Origin: Vitis vinifera
Taxonomy: Eukaryota; Streptophyta; Magnoliopsida; Vitales; Vitaceae
Direction of reading: 5' to 3'
Length of the DNA stretch: 64,000 nucleotides
Assembly (NCBI RefSeq): GCF_030704535.1
Contig: NC_081817.1
Coordinates: forward strand, 1,751,001-1,815,000
The first letter of the stretch is position 1; every line of letters starts with the position of its first letter. Made by a program: the position numbers and the translations under genes. Below the pieces are notes generated by a model. That model did no database searches and was not told the origin of the DNA. It saw only the letters and a program-made list of their open reading frames with translations. Shown here piece after piece: positions 12,401 to 23,267 of this stretch.

Positions 12401-14663
12401 ATGCATAAATATAATCCAACTGTAATGTGAAGCTATCAGCACCAGCAAGATCAGGAATGCATCATGAATAATTTTTTTGATCAGAAATGCATCATAAATA
12501 ATTTTGAAGAATTTCTATCAGGACATAATTTTTCCTTTTCTTTTCTTCTTTTTTAATCAGAAACATGTAGGCCTTATCCATGCATTGTCATTATCTTAGC
12601 TTCCTAATCCATAAAGAGGAACTGATTGGAGAATATGACTATACGATTATGCTAGGATGGATAAAATGACTGGACAATATCCTAGATAGTGCGGTTGGCA
12701 TATGGTAAGACAAAAATGTTGACTCAATTGGCAGCACTAATAATCTGCCTGCTCTAGGGCCTAACAGCAGCAATAGCCAGACACTGACTAACCCTACCTT
12801 TTCAGCTTGTAAAACACCCAAACAGATGCACTTTTTTTTTTGCCCATGTAATGCACTTGCAATAGCTCTCTAACAGTCATCATTTCACAAATACTCCTAG
12901 GCAGTCACTTACTATGGGAATGTACACTTTGATTCTTTTCCTTTTCTTACAACTCCATCTCCAAAGGGGCATTCGTGACATGATTGAACCACAATAGTGA
13001 GGACGGAAAACTAAATTACAAATATTTATTGAAAATTTAACCCAACAGAGGTGAAATGTCCCAAAAGAGTCGTACCCAATAACAAGCAATTGGGAAAATA
13101 ATTTGTGAGTTAAGTTCAGAAATAAATCATACAAATGCGAACAATGGCCACCTCCTTGCCCAAAGAGGATATTTGCCTCTCGCTAAGTTCATAAGACTAT
13201 GAGGACATGTGCTATATTGATGATGAAAGTGATGGAATCCCATTCCTTGCACAAAGTGAACAGTTTAAATCGCCCTTGTACAAGAGTATAATTCCACTAC
13301 CATTTGGAATCAGAGAGCGCACGAGGCCAAAGTAATCATTTCTTAGAAACTGTGATGTGGCTATGCAAGAGCATTCCATTGTGAAACAGTGCTTGATAGG
13401 ACTAAGACTCAAATTGAAGCAAACCCAGCATGAAAATGAAACTTTTTTTCAGCCAATATGTCAGTTAATAGCCACACGAAAGTTCAGAAGCTAATTCAAT
13501 AGATATCATAAACATACTAAGAGAGTCAAAGTCCCTGTGCAAAGAGAAAAATCATACCTGAATGGATTGTAGAACATTCTTTCAAATGAGTCGACAAAAT
13601 CCACAGGCATACACAGTGGAGAAAATAACGAACCACCTTCCCCTTTTATCTCCCTTTGTACCATCCAGTAAGCCGCACGACGCTGATATGGCCTCAGCTC
13701 GGGAAGCAAGTCGGGCATGTCATAGTCCAGCAATGGATCCTCTCTGTACATAAGATATGCCACTAATATTGGTGGAAACCACTTACTAGTATCAACAAAA
13801 AATCAAAAACAATGACAGAAAAATAATTCAAACACTCACTTTGAAGGTTTAATGGCTTCATAAAATCCAGCAGCATCGAAATTCTGATGCTTCTTCGAAT
13901 CTAAATCACCAACATCCATACCCATATTCGAATCAATATCCATTTCTTTGGATTTAGCAACTCCATACCTTGCCTCTGAAGTTGTTACCTCCGGCCGCAA
14001 CCAAGCCATGACACTCATCATACTCTTCTTCCAAAGGGGCCTTGAATTATCGAGAAGTGACTCACAAGCATCAAACGCAGTCCTCAATATCTCAACCCTC
14101 AATCTCACAAACGAGACACCCTCTGAAAATGTAACTCCTAGAACAGGCCTCAATGTCAACAACTTGAGACGACTCAAATGAACAAGACCCGAAACACCCT
14201 CATCCGGACCATCAAAAATCCCGGAGAGGATCACAGAGTCCGTTTCAATGCCCTCCTCTGACACCCGTTTTTCCACGAATTCTAGAGATATACTACTAGC
14301 TGCTACAACAGGCCAATGACCCAACCTAATCCTACCCACAAACTGGTTCGCATTGCAGAGCCGAAACCTCAAACAACACTTAGAATTCTCATAAAAACCC
14401 TCACCTAGACTGTACCCATGAAACTCCTCCCTCAAATTCAAATCATTCAGAACGATTTCTGAAATATCAAGATGCTCACCAGAACCCCAACCGGTTCTAT
14501 CAACTTCTACGAAAAGGGGTGTCTCAGCATCACCAACCTCGTCCCCCTGAGCGTGCTCTTGCTGGGAATTCAATTCTCCTTCAGCTGTTTCCTGGGTTTC
14601 GAGTCTTTCAACCACCCCAACTGATCGATGCGGTTTGGGTTGCTTTCTTCGACCCATCACCAC
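440..14663 (-). CDS. SHPRH: SHPRH-like SNF2/PHD ubiquitin ligase-helicase (N-terminal part; C-terminus off the left edge)
   Basis: Ten phase-consistent exons: 14663-13840, 13743-13558, 12089-12028, 11402-10898, 9091-8891, 6174-5919, 3230-2990, 2879-2710, 2622-2035 and 606-440, about 1066 codons. Seen in order: a novel-looking N-terminal region; LRPYQRRAAYWM at the start of the SNF2 domain; Walker A GLGKT split by the 12028/11402 junction; a PHD finger (CICG...CDVCDAWQHADC...CQLC) inserted in the helicase core; TYDVL; the DEAQ box in exon 6; and TGTPI. Family knowledge: plant SHPRH homologues (Arabidopsis At2g40770) are nuclear, about 1,660 residues long, and carry a RING finger and the helicase C-terminal domain after this point; both would lie left of base 440. 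The last exon ends in mid-codon at a donor site. The start could be 14663 or 14657 (MGRRKQ), and the second looks more like the family. Inferred role: DNA-dependent ATPase and E3 ligase in damage tolerance. No frameshift or stop was seen. Confidence 0.93.
607..2034 (-). other. Intron of the SHPRH-like gene, containing a minisatellite
   Basis: This intron joins codon CAG at 2035 to GTT at 606 in phase 0. No coding sequence was seen inside. Bases 832-1204 hold a degenerate tandem repeat (separate entry). The rest is low-complexity AT-rich sequence. Confidence 0.8.
832..1204. repeat. Degenerate minisatellite, about 6 units of 45-95 bp
   Basis: A unit with the core CATTTGACTCAATTAACCAG followed by CATAATTAGG and a purine-rich GAAGGAGGAG stretch recurs about six times, with cores starting near 852, 955, 1022, 1069, 1118 and 1165. 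The left units are longer and more diverged, and carry an extra GATTTTGAGAAG block. It lies wholly within an intron of the SHPRH-like gene. I see no coding potential. Confidence 0.8.
4447..4560 (+). mobile_element. tRNA-derived SINE-like element
   Basis: It has an A-box-like CTAGCTCAAGTGGCAAGG (4460-4477) and, about 40 bp later, a B-box-like TGTTCAACCCC (4506-4516), followed by A-rich sequence ending in a run of nine A at 4552-4560. This box order and spacing is the tRNA-derived head of plant SINEs. It is short, so it may be a young short SINE or a truncated one. Confidence 0.6.
5281..5537 (+). mobile_element. Non-LTR retroelement 3' end (LINE-like tail)
   Basis: The segment ends in TTTTACTTATCAAAAAAAAA, a tail often seen at the 3' end of plant L1-like LINEs. 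A second tail of the same kind, TTGCCTATC plus poly-A, closes the preceding stretch at 5229-5257. The body contains no open reverse-transcriptase frame, so these are 5'-truncated copies. The identification rests on tail structure only. Confidence 0.45.
6175..8890 (-). other. Long intron (2.7 kb) of the SHPRH-like gene
   Basis: It joins QKR to YPVIPT, splitting the Arg codon (AG|A). Several short frames are open on both strands, but none resembles a known protein. I see no clear element; 8455-8535 is an A-rich low-complexity stretch. Confidence 0.75.
9092..10897 (-). other. Intron (1.8 kb) of the SHPRH-like gene
   Basis: It joins IIR to HTNPGS, splitting the Arg codon (CG|T). It contains a MITE-like segment near 9558-9875. 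A stretch at 10150-10215 resembles the sequence at 4690-4735 in another intron of the same gene; both include CTAAAG/AGCC/AGCTAAAAATAAAAAAT, so they look like copies of one dispersed repeat. Confidence 0.7.
9558..9875. mobile_element. MITE-like element with imperfect terminal inverted repeats
   Basis: The left edge reads TAAGGCCTCATTTCAATC. The reverse complement of the right edge reads TTAGGCTTTGTTCGGATC. Both are followed by a GAAGGAAAG-like stretch. The interior is AT-rich and non-coding. This fits a small DNA transposon remnant; I could not define a target-site duplication. Confidence 0.4.
11745..11850 (-). mobile_element. SINE-like fragment, antisense to the plus strand
   Basis: Read on the minus strand it contains GGTTAGGGAGGGTTTGC, then a B-box-like CCAGGTTCAAGTCTC, then AATGGGGACAAAAA. 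The A box is degenerate. It lies in the SHPRH-like intron just upstream of the PHD-finger exon. Confidence 0.4.
12090..13557 (-). other. Intron (1.5 kb) of the SHPRH-like gene
   Basis: It joins NPF to SGNVSLRP, splitting a Ser codon (AG|T). It holds the GA microsatellite and a poly-A stretch near 12228-12244. I see no other feature. Confidence 0.75.
12123..12141. repeat. (GA)n microsatellite
   Basis: About nine perfect GA units just upstream of the 62-bp SHPRH exon at 12028-12089 (in the intron, in the minus-strand sense). Confidence 0.9.
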
Positions 14664-14827
14664 ATCAAAATCAAAACAACATGAACAAACTCGACAAATT
14701 GAAGAATAAACTGAGAGGAAGACAAATGAAAGAACTGGGTCTATGCAGATTCAAGCTCCCCACAACTCTTCCCTCTTCAACAGTGGAAATCACGCGCGAG
14801 TTGGGACTCGTTAATGCTTTGGAAACC

Positions 14828-14842
14828 GATATATATATAGAG
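14828..14842 (-). promoter_or_regulatory. Candidate TATA box of the SHPRH-like gene
   Basis: On the minus strand, TATATATATATC follows a CT-rich tract and sits about 165-185 bp before the start codon. This would place transcription start near 14800 and give a 5' leader of roughly 140 nt. Confidence 0.5.
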
Positions 14843-16385
14843 AGAGATGCGAACGACCACTTCAAAGATATTGTTGCTGTTTGCCACAGAGCGGAGGGTG
14901 GAGATTTGGTCTGTCTTTTTTTTCTGTCACCGAGCTGTCCTGATAACTTTTCTCTTCCTTAATTTTTTTCTCAAAAATCTTTTAATTTTTACGTAATAAA
15001 TTAACAGTAAATAATAAATATTTCTTGGCCAATTAAGTGAGGCCTGTTACGTTAAACGACCCAAGCCCACAAGCCAAGCCCAAGCCCAAGTCCAAGTCCA
15101 AGTCCAAATAAGCTTGGAACTAAAAACTTTTAATTAGTGCTAAAAAATCATAAAACTCAATAACATTGGAAAGCTACAAATCAAAATTCATTTTAAATTA
15201 CTCGGCTAATTCATTACTTCTGAACAGTCATGTTTTTGTAAATTCTTTTAAGCAAATAAGTTTCAAATCAAATAAAATTTGATGCGTTAGATTTATTAAC
15301 GAGTCTAATAATTTTTAAAAATAACTTAAAATTCAAATAATGATCTAATTAGTACCATAAATTTAATTACAAAATTTGATATAGAATAACTCTATTATTT
15401 TTATTCCACATAAATTTATATTTATTTAAATTTGTTCACTAGACAAATAAACTTCAAATTAAAAAAAAAATGTATTCAATTCATTAACGAGTCTAGTAAT
15501 TTTTAAAAATAATTTAAAATTCAAATATTAACCTAATTAATAATACCATAAACTTATACACAATAATTGATCCCCAAGTGTGAGACTTCCATTAAGGGTG
15601 TAACTAAGGGTGGTTCAATCGATTTTTTGATAAATAAATAAAAAAAAGAACTGAATCAATATAATTAGTTTTATATGTGATATTCAATTGGCTCGAAATC
15701 TATAATTGTAGAAAGAATGCGGAGAGAACAAGCATCCAAGGAAAATCAAGCATCTTATAAGACCAATCGAGAGATAGAGGTTTAGTCAAACATCTTTTTC
15801 CTAAGCTATGACATAGTCGATGAAGGAAAAAAAAAATAAAAACTAAATGTCTGTTTTATAATCGTTTTCAAAATCAATTTTCTATTTTTCAAAGCAAAAA
15901 AAATAAAAATATATCTTTATATACATATATATATATAATCAAAAATTGTTTTTTGTTTTATGTTATTAAAAATAAAAAATATGGTGTTTTTTATAATATT
16001 TTTTAGTTGTTTTATACTGTTTTTACTTATTTTCTGAAAATCATTCTTAAAAATAATTATATAAACATATAAAATAAGTAAAAATAAAACTCTACATATA
16101 AAATTTATTTTCAAAAATATTAAAAATATTTTAGGTTTCCAAATTGATTTTTATTCTATAAGATATGATAAAACAATTTTTAAGAAATTTTGTGATAACT
16201 AGATGAAAGATTTGACTAACATATTATACATGCTTTCAGCTTGAAATTTCTTACTATAAGGCTTTGAATATTAGGATGGTCAATTCCAAACTAGCTTATG
16301 TTCAAAATTGAAGATAAGTTTTTTTTTTATATATATTAAATTCATTTAATTTATTTTTCTCTTTATTTATTCAGATTTGATGATG
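14843..16385. other. Divergent intergenic region between the SHPRH-like and ABC1K genes
   Basis: AT-rich DNA separating two divergently transcribed genes. It holds a short CCAAGT/CCAAGC hexamer array (about 15072-15107) and two diverged direct repeats of about 140 bp (15238-15375 and 15430-15565). A stretch at 15840-16140 matches the low-complexity TTTTCAAAAACA-type repeat seen elsewhere in the window. No gene was seen. Confidence 0.7.
15238..15565. repeat. Two diverged ~140-bp direct repeats
   Basis: Copies at 15238-15375 and 15430-15565 share a series of blocks in the same order, including ATTAACGAGTCTA and TAATTTTTAAAAATAA, then AAAATTCAAAT and ACCATAAA. The copies are separated by about 55 bp. 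Confidence 0.7.
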
Positions 16386-16443
16386 TGACGTGGAAATTAC
16401 AAATGAACAAACACATAGTTGGTTTTTGGCCGTGCCACGTGGC
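16386..16443 (+). promoter_or_regulatory. G-box GCCACGTGGC and TGACGTGG element upstream of the ABC1K gene
   Basis: A perfect 10-bp G-box palindrome lies at 16434-16443, about 75-85 bp before the preferred ATG at 16517. An ACGT-core TGACGTGG lies at 16386-16393. Such elements bind bZIP/bHLH factors in light- and ABA-responsive plant promoters, which suits a plastid protein. The regulation itself is inferred. Confidence 0.55.
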
Positions 16444-16516
16444 GTCTTTCCATCTCTTGCCTTTTATGTATTGACATTCGGCTTCGCCGGAAGCCCGGAG
16501 CCACCTGTCACTAGAA

Positions 16517-19500
16517 ATGGCTGTGAGAGCCGCCGCCGTCTCTGGCCGCTTGCCGCCGCTTCTCCACCACTCTCAGGTTCCCCGCTTTATTTTATCAGTA
16601 ATACAAATCAACACGAAACGCTGCGTTTTGCAGTCTTCAATTATCTGCTTTTGATGCCCTCTCTGTCTCAACTATTGGGTTTGTTGGCCTCTGTGGCTCA
16701 ATGAATATGCGAAACGCTGCGTTTTGTTGATTGTTGTTGGAATTGTAGTCTCTGGGTCCAATTTGGCTGTTTGTTTGATGTATTTACATACTAGTGATAG
16801 TGGGTTTGGAGTTTAATTTGAATTGGTTTCATCAAAACCCAGCTCCACAAAGATGCGATTGGAGTACTGGAAGTTTAGATTGAATCCAGTTTGAACAATT
16901 GATTGAAACTTAGTTGTTTTGAAGAAATTTGAAACGGGTAATGATTATTTTGCTGTTATGGGTTGGTCACAGTTTCCTGTTGTTACTGGTTTATGTGTTG
17001 GATCGAGGAAATTGAATTTCCCACCAAAGAGGTTGAGGCTTTTCGCCCGATATTCTCAAGCACAGGATCGGTTTTCCTCGCGTCTTCAAGGTATTACTGC
17101 ACTCACACTTAGATTTCATGTTTGATTTCTTATTTTTAATTTTTTTTTCAATTGATTGTAGTTAAAGAAAATATTGTTGTTTAGATATACCACATCGCAC
17201 TGGAGATACATATATGACCTTCTCTTAACCTTGTATGACCTCCTTTTAACCTTGTAGATGGATTTTAAAGCTATGAGGGCCCTTTAGGCCCACAATATCT
17301 ACATGGTTGGATATGGGTTGTTACAGTTGTTGTGCTGGTTGTAGTTTTTCTTTAAAATTTCAGGTTTCTGGATATGTACTCAGATATTGGCCTGCAAATT
17401 ATCTGTTGGTGCATTCTGATCTTGCCCTTTAAATAAATAGGATTAGCTAATTTGTTTCACATTGAAACCAAAATGATGACTATGGGAATGGAAGGTTCAG
17501 CACTTCAACTTATTTCTAAACGTAGGTTTCTTGAAACATTATTAATTTCACTAGTTCTATAAATGCTTAATGATTCCTGAACTGACATTTTCATCCCTCT
17601 AGAAGTAAATCAGTACTTGATCCATTCATACAACTAAATTTCAGGCACAATGAACTAAATTTGTAGGGTTAAACCAATATTATACAGGGTTCTATAGTTT
17701 GGCCTATTATTGGACTTTGATGGCTTTGGAAGTGAAATCAATTCATGGAAGTTTGATGCTATAAAACAAATATAATGGAGATAGTATCGCCCTCTCCTAC
17801 AAGGATATGGCTTTGGAACTAAAGGGAGAAGAAGGATCATGCAGCCATTCCATGTAGTTGGGATTAAGCTCCATGAGTTCAAGGTCCCCTCCATACAAAT
17901 TCTTAGCAAAATAGGAGACTCCTCTAAATATTAATACAGCCCACAAAAGAAGCAGTGGAAAAATTGGTTCTATTAGTGATGTGGTAATCTCCTTGGTGTT
18001 TTTTTTACTCCAAGAAATACTGCTCCCTTTTTTGGACAGGTCAATCCACTACTGTTCTTTTAACACGCAAGTTCACTAGCACATTACTCTGTAGCATTAG
18101 CAGGTTGTATTCCTTTTTTTTTTTTTTTCTGAAGAGATGTATGATTAATGATGATCATGAATTACTCTTTCAACTCATTCTATGGATCACTTTTCTGATA
18201 CTTGGGGAAGTATAACCTCACTCTGATTGATTTATGATAGAAACTTTTTGCTCCATCACATTAGGCATTTATTTTATCAGTTTCACAGCCTGCAGCTTCA
18301 GGCCTTAAACTCATCTTTAAAAGTTGTTGCACAGTAGATGAATTTTCTGTTTCTTAGACCTTGGGGAACTTGATTCACAAGCTACTCATGTTACTATACT
18401 TTTCCCTTCTATTAAAATTCTATTTTATACACTCTTTCAACTAATTTGCAATTGGACTATCTCTTCATGTATTAATGTTCAAATTTTATTTTTACAGAAT
18501 TCTATTCTGAAGCTTTTAAATTTTGTATTTTCCTCCAGACAGTATTGAAAATTTGCCCAAACTGGTGGAGGATATTGTCCAGACATCTATAAACACAGGT
18601 CCACGTGGAGCCCTAAGGGCAGCTCAAGGTATTCAAGCAGTTATTAGAGTTGGTGGCGAGTGGCTAGCAGATGTATCACAGGTAGTCAACACTTGAGCTT
18701 TTATTTTGACAATGATACCGTATGTGAAATAATTGATATTTGATGCAGTGGGCATGCCATTTCCTGAGTGTCTCCTAGTTTTATACTTTGCCCATTTGTT
18801 ATCATAAGTTTTCAGTTATGGATTAATTATCGCATGCCTTTTTTAACTTCTTGTGAGCTATTAATGTTTGCTCTGATTAACATTTCAGTCTGTAGGCTTG
18901 AAAGCACATTTAGTTTGTAAAACAATGTCTGAAACATAAAGGCATAAGTTTTTTTTTTTTCTTTTTTTCTTTTTTTCTTTTGAGGGGGGTGGTGCTGGGG
19001 TTTCTTCTTTGTTGCATTTTTCAAATGGTCCAATTTATGGATGTATACAATGATATTTATGACATTTGTTTAAATATGATAATTATTGTTTACTATAGGC
19101 AATGAATTTATTCAATTCCACTTGTAAACAATATGAATTGGACAGAAATAGTGACACCTCCTCCCTTTCTGTAGTCAACAAATTCATCTGCAGGATTACC
19201 AACTCAAATTCAGCTTGGATTACTTTCTCCCCTTTATTTGAGGCGGTTGTTTGAAAGCATGGGGGCAACCTATATCAAATTAGGTCAGGTAAGTCATTTT
19301 TTCTGCTTTTCCTCAGTTTCTTTACAATTATAGTCCTATGATATTTGTCTTGTTTATTGACACTCCAAGACGAGTTGTATTTACTTTTGTATACAAGAAT
19401 GATCATGATGCAGTGAACAAACCATAAAAAGGTGCGTCTATATTTGAATGGCCACCTGATAAATTCATTTCTTCTAAATAGTTAAATTTTATTTTGTGCC

Positions 19501-22500
19501 TTGGACCTTTTCTTTCGTTCCTTTTTTTTTAATTTGTCTTCTTTATACAATGCATAATGTCATTAATGCTTCTCTTGTCTTGCAATTGACAGTTCATAGC
19601 ATCCGCACCCACATTGTTCCCACCAGAATATGTCCAAGAATTTCAGAGCTGTTTTGACAGAGCTCCTGCAGTTCCTTTTGAAGATATCCAAAGAGTCTTG
19701 CGTGAAGAATTAGGGAGACCAATAGATAGTGTTTATGAATATGTTGACCCGACACCAATTGCTTCTGCCTCAATTGCACAGGTTTATACTATCCCCCTCT
19801 TTTTTTTGCTCCCCAAATTTTTATCATTTTGTTTTTCATGACGAATGATTGGAATCCTGAAATGTTAACTCCAGGTTCATGGGGCAAAGCTTAGAGGCTC
19901 CCAAGAGGATGTAGTGATAAAGGTCTTGAAACCTGGAATAGAGGATATATTGGTGGCAGATCTGAACTTTGTATACATTGTTGCTCGCATTTTGGAATTT
20001 TTGAATCCTGAACTTGGCCGTGCATCGCTGGTACAATATGGATTATAATTTCAATAGCTTTTCAATCTAATGACCTAATTGCTTGTTTTGGATGACAAAT
20101 AACATGGAACCTTTTATTTATTTGATAATATTGGCAACTTTAGCGTTTTTATTGATTTTATGTGATCTCTAATCAACTTAGAGAATTGGAATTAGCCTTC
20201 TGTTCATCCAACTTAATGATACTGGTGAAATTTCTTATTAAGAATTGACATATTGGGTTTTTTATTTTGTCCATTGACTACCTATCTTTCATTAAAACAA
20301 GAACATTTAGAGATTTTTGTCATGCACCATTCATGTTCTTTCATCTTTTGAAATGACGATGGCTAGAAGTTTCTATTATAATGTATACATCCTTTCAGTA
20401 GGTTGGTATTGTGAAAGACATAAGGGAATCAATGCTTGAAGAAGTTGACTTCAATAAGGAGGCTGCAAATATTGAAGCCTTTAGGAGATATTTAGAAGCA
20501 ATGGGACTCACAAGGCAAGCTACAGCTCCAAAAGTGTATCATCAGTGCAGTACTCGACGAGTCCTGACAATGCAGAGGCTTTATGGAGTTCCTCTTACTG
20601 ATCTAGACTCTATTAGTTCACTTGTTTCTAGTCCTGAGACCAGTCTTGTAACTGCCCTTAATGTATGGTAGGACTCAAACTTGGATCTGCAGTTCATAAG
20701 CTTTCTTGTTTTGATTTTTATTTATTGGCTAATAACATCAGAATCTTATAAGTTCAATCTCTTCATTGATATGTTTCTGCAGGTTTGGTAGTTTGCTTGC
20801 CTGTGAAACCTTTCATGCAGATGTTCATGCAGGCAATTTGTGGTTGCTACGTGATGGCCGCATTGGGTTTCTTGATTTTGGTATGCATTTTCTTTTTGCA
20901 CTGGGTTAACTCATAGTTTGGTTTGTTATAGCTTTGATCTTTTCCATACATGGCCAAACAGTGTATCTTATATGGTAGTATCGTGTATATTTTAATCTGC
21001 TCAACCAATGCGAAACCTCACCGAGAAATTATCTACCTGCTCATATGCATGAAATGTGTAGAAACCTAGACATCTTGATCAAAAAACTAAAACATATGAA
21101 TAGTTGAATTCAATATACTAAAACTTAATGTCCATGCATGAATTCAGTATGTCCAAATCTATCAACATTATCAGCCTTTATTATCAGCATTATCTTGCTT
21201 GTTTTGCCAAAATTATCACCATCCATTAACCTATATCTCACCTAACATGATGATAAAATCGTGGTTTCTGTAATAATTGATAATCACTATTAAACTGCTG
21301 CCTGTATTTGGTGTCCCATGATTTCGTGAAGCTGTTCTTTGGGATCTTGTGACCAAGACTGATGACAAGTTTATCCAGTCAGCTTGCAATCTAGCTACAT
21401 CGTTAAGAAACTTTTTATTGATGGGGTCTATTGACAGTGTTGACAATGGAAAATATAATTTCAGTTAAAATTTCTGTGCAGTTTTGGGTGTTTTCCATCA
21501 TTGAAGCCAGGGTGGCCAGGAGCCACAATGCTACATCATTCTAGCTGTTGGCAAAAAATCATAGAGATCTCTAACTACTTGATAGTTATTAAGTTGGTTA
21601 AGTTATTGTATATATTTCAATTTTATATGCTATAGTCTGTATAAACACTTTTGAACTGGTTCCATGGTCATTGCTATTCAGTACCCATGCATGAAAGCAA
21701 TGTTGCATATATTTAAATTTCAATTTTAATTTACAGGAATTGTTGGACGCATATCCCCAAAAACATGGGCTGCTATGGAAGTCTTTTTGGAATCAATTGC
21801 AACCGAAGAGTATGAGTCAATGGCATCTGCTTTAATTGAAATGGGTGCTACAAACAAGGACGTGGATTTCAGGGCCTTTGCAAGGGATTTGGAAAAGATA
21901 TTCTCATCAATTCAGGCAAGGCCTAGGATTTTCAGTACAGCCCTTTGATGTCTGTTGGGATTTTCTTTCTTCTTCTTCTTCTTCTTCTTCTTCTTCTTCT
22001 TCTTGTCCTTTGTTTTTTACACACACATATATATCATACAGGATTCTTTGTCTTTTTAGTTTCATAACGACTCATCACATCAATTTTAGATGAGGACTAC
22101 AATGACTGGTAGAGAAATGCTTCTAATTTAGAAAATCGATAATTTTATAAAACTAATAGTGAGAAGCATACATTAGCTTCTTATCTGAAACCTTCATACA
22201 GTGTAATGATTTTTTTCTGAAATAGTGGTCTCTTGAATGTTAATGCAGGATTTGGATACAGAAATTATTGTTGCAACAACCAGAGGCCCATCCACAAACA
22301 CAACTGCAGTTGCTGCTAATGTAGTTGTTGATGAGAGGCAGATGAATGCACTTTTTCTTGATGTGGTAAGCCTTTCAATTCTAAATTGTGCAAATGAATT
22401 TCCAATTATACAGGCTTGTAAGCATATGGTTTCATTGGTTAAATTAGGTGTAAAGCCATGGGTCTCTCAAAGGATTTGTTTAAAGTTTATTGATGCAACA

Positions 22501-23267
22501 ATGAAATAGTGGTCTACACTTCAATCCTTCCTGACCATCCTAATGACATGCCACAACGAAAACCACACCATTAGTTGTGTTTGTGTGCAACATGTTGTGG
22601 TACTGTTCTGGCCTACAGGCGACAATATTATGACAACTTTGGGATTCATGGGTTATTCATGATCTTGGAATTAAGTTGTAATATTATTTTGAATAAATCA
22701 GGTAAACATCCAAGAATGACTTATAAGTAAGGGAAGTATAGCAAGCTAGGTAAAACAGAAAACATAGATACATGCAGACTGTATGTATATATACATTCAT
22801 TATGAGATGATTTGGGTATTTCACGAATAACAAATATTATTTGAATATGTGATTTCTTGAATAATTCAAACTTATTTTAGATTATATCTAAGAAATTCAA
22901 GTTGTTTAAGGTTACTGTACAGCTAAGCATGTAGTGTGGTTCATTATAAAATTTAGAGATTATGATAGATTGCTAATGTTTGGTCTGCCCAAGGGTGATC
23001 ACAAATTTTCTCAGTTTTTAAGTCTTTTTGATTGCTCATTTTGAGGGGCAAACATTCCTGATTATGCATTCTCTATTTCTTCTACAGGTTCGGGTTAGTG
23101 AATCCTATGGACTGAGATTTCCTCGGGAGTTTGCACTTCTCATGAAACAGCTTCTGTATTTTGACCGATATACAAGGCTGTTAGCTCCCAACTTGAACAT
23201 GCTTCAGGACCAGAGAATCACCATTGTTTCAAATAGAGGAGGCAGGAATAGAGACACTTTCAAATGA
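16517..23267 (+). CDS. ABC1K: ABC1/UbiB-family atypical kinase, probably plastid (plastoglobule clade)
   Basis: Preferred exons: 16517-16576, 16973-17090, 18539-18681, 19175-19288, 19593-19781, 19875-20030, 20402-20667, 20783-20880, 21737-21915, 22249-22365 and 23088-23267, giving 539 residues. Landmarks: KxGQ motif (YIKLGQ, residues 140-145), Ala-rich loop ASAS (202-205), catalytic Lys in VVIK (K224), HADVHAGN catalytic loop (360-367) and DFG (380-382). These are all the defining ABC1 features. Closest by recollection is Arabidopsis At1g71810 (ABC1K5). Family role: regulation of prenyl-lipid/quinone metabolism in plastids. The first 40 or so residues are basic and Ser/Leu-rich, as in a transit peptide. 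The alternative start is ATG 16958 read without splicing at 16972. The exon at 21737-21915 ends at a GC donor rather than GT. The 3' UTR has AATAAA at 23371. Confidence 0.93.
17091..18538 (+). other. Intron of the ABC1K gene (1.4 kb)
   Basis: It splits the Asp codon G|AC between SRLQ and DSIENL. It contains a near-duplicate pair (tatgaccttctcttaacct / tgtatgacctccttttaacc, 17213-17260) and a poly-T run near 18114-18130. No other feature was seen. Confidence 0.75.
21916..22248 (+). other. GC-AG intron in the ABC1K gene
   Basis: The donor is CAG|GCAAGG and the acceptor ATGCAG|GATTTGG. Splicing here gives [11 protein letters not shown] in phase 0, which fits the family. No GT donor nearby restores the frame. 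The intron carries a (TTC)n microsatellite at 21967-22005. Confidence 0.85.
21967..22005 (+). repeat. (TTC)n microsatellite
   Basis: About 13 units of TTC in the GC-AG intron, about 50 bp after the unusual donor site. Confidence 0.95.
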
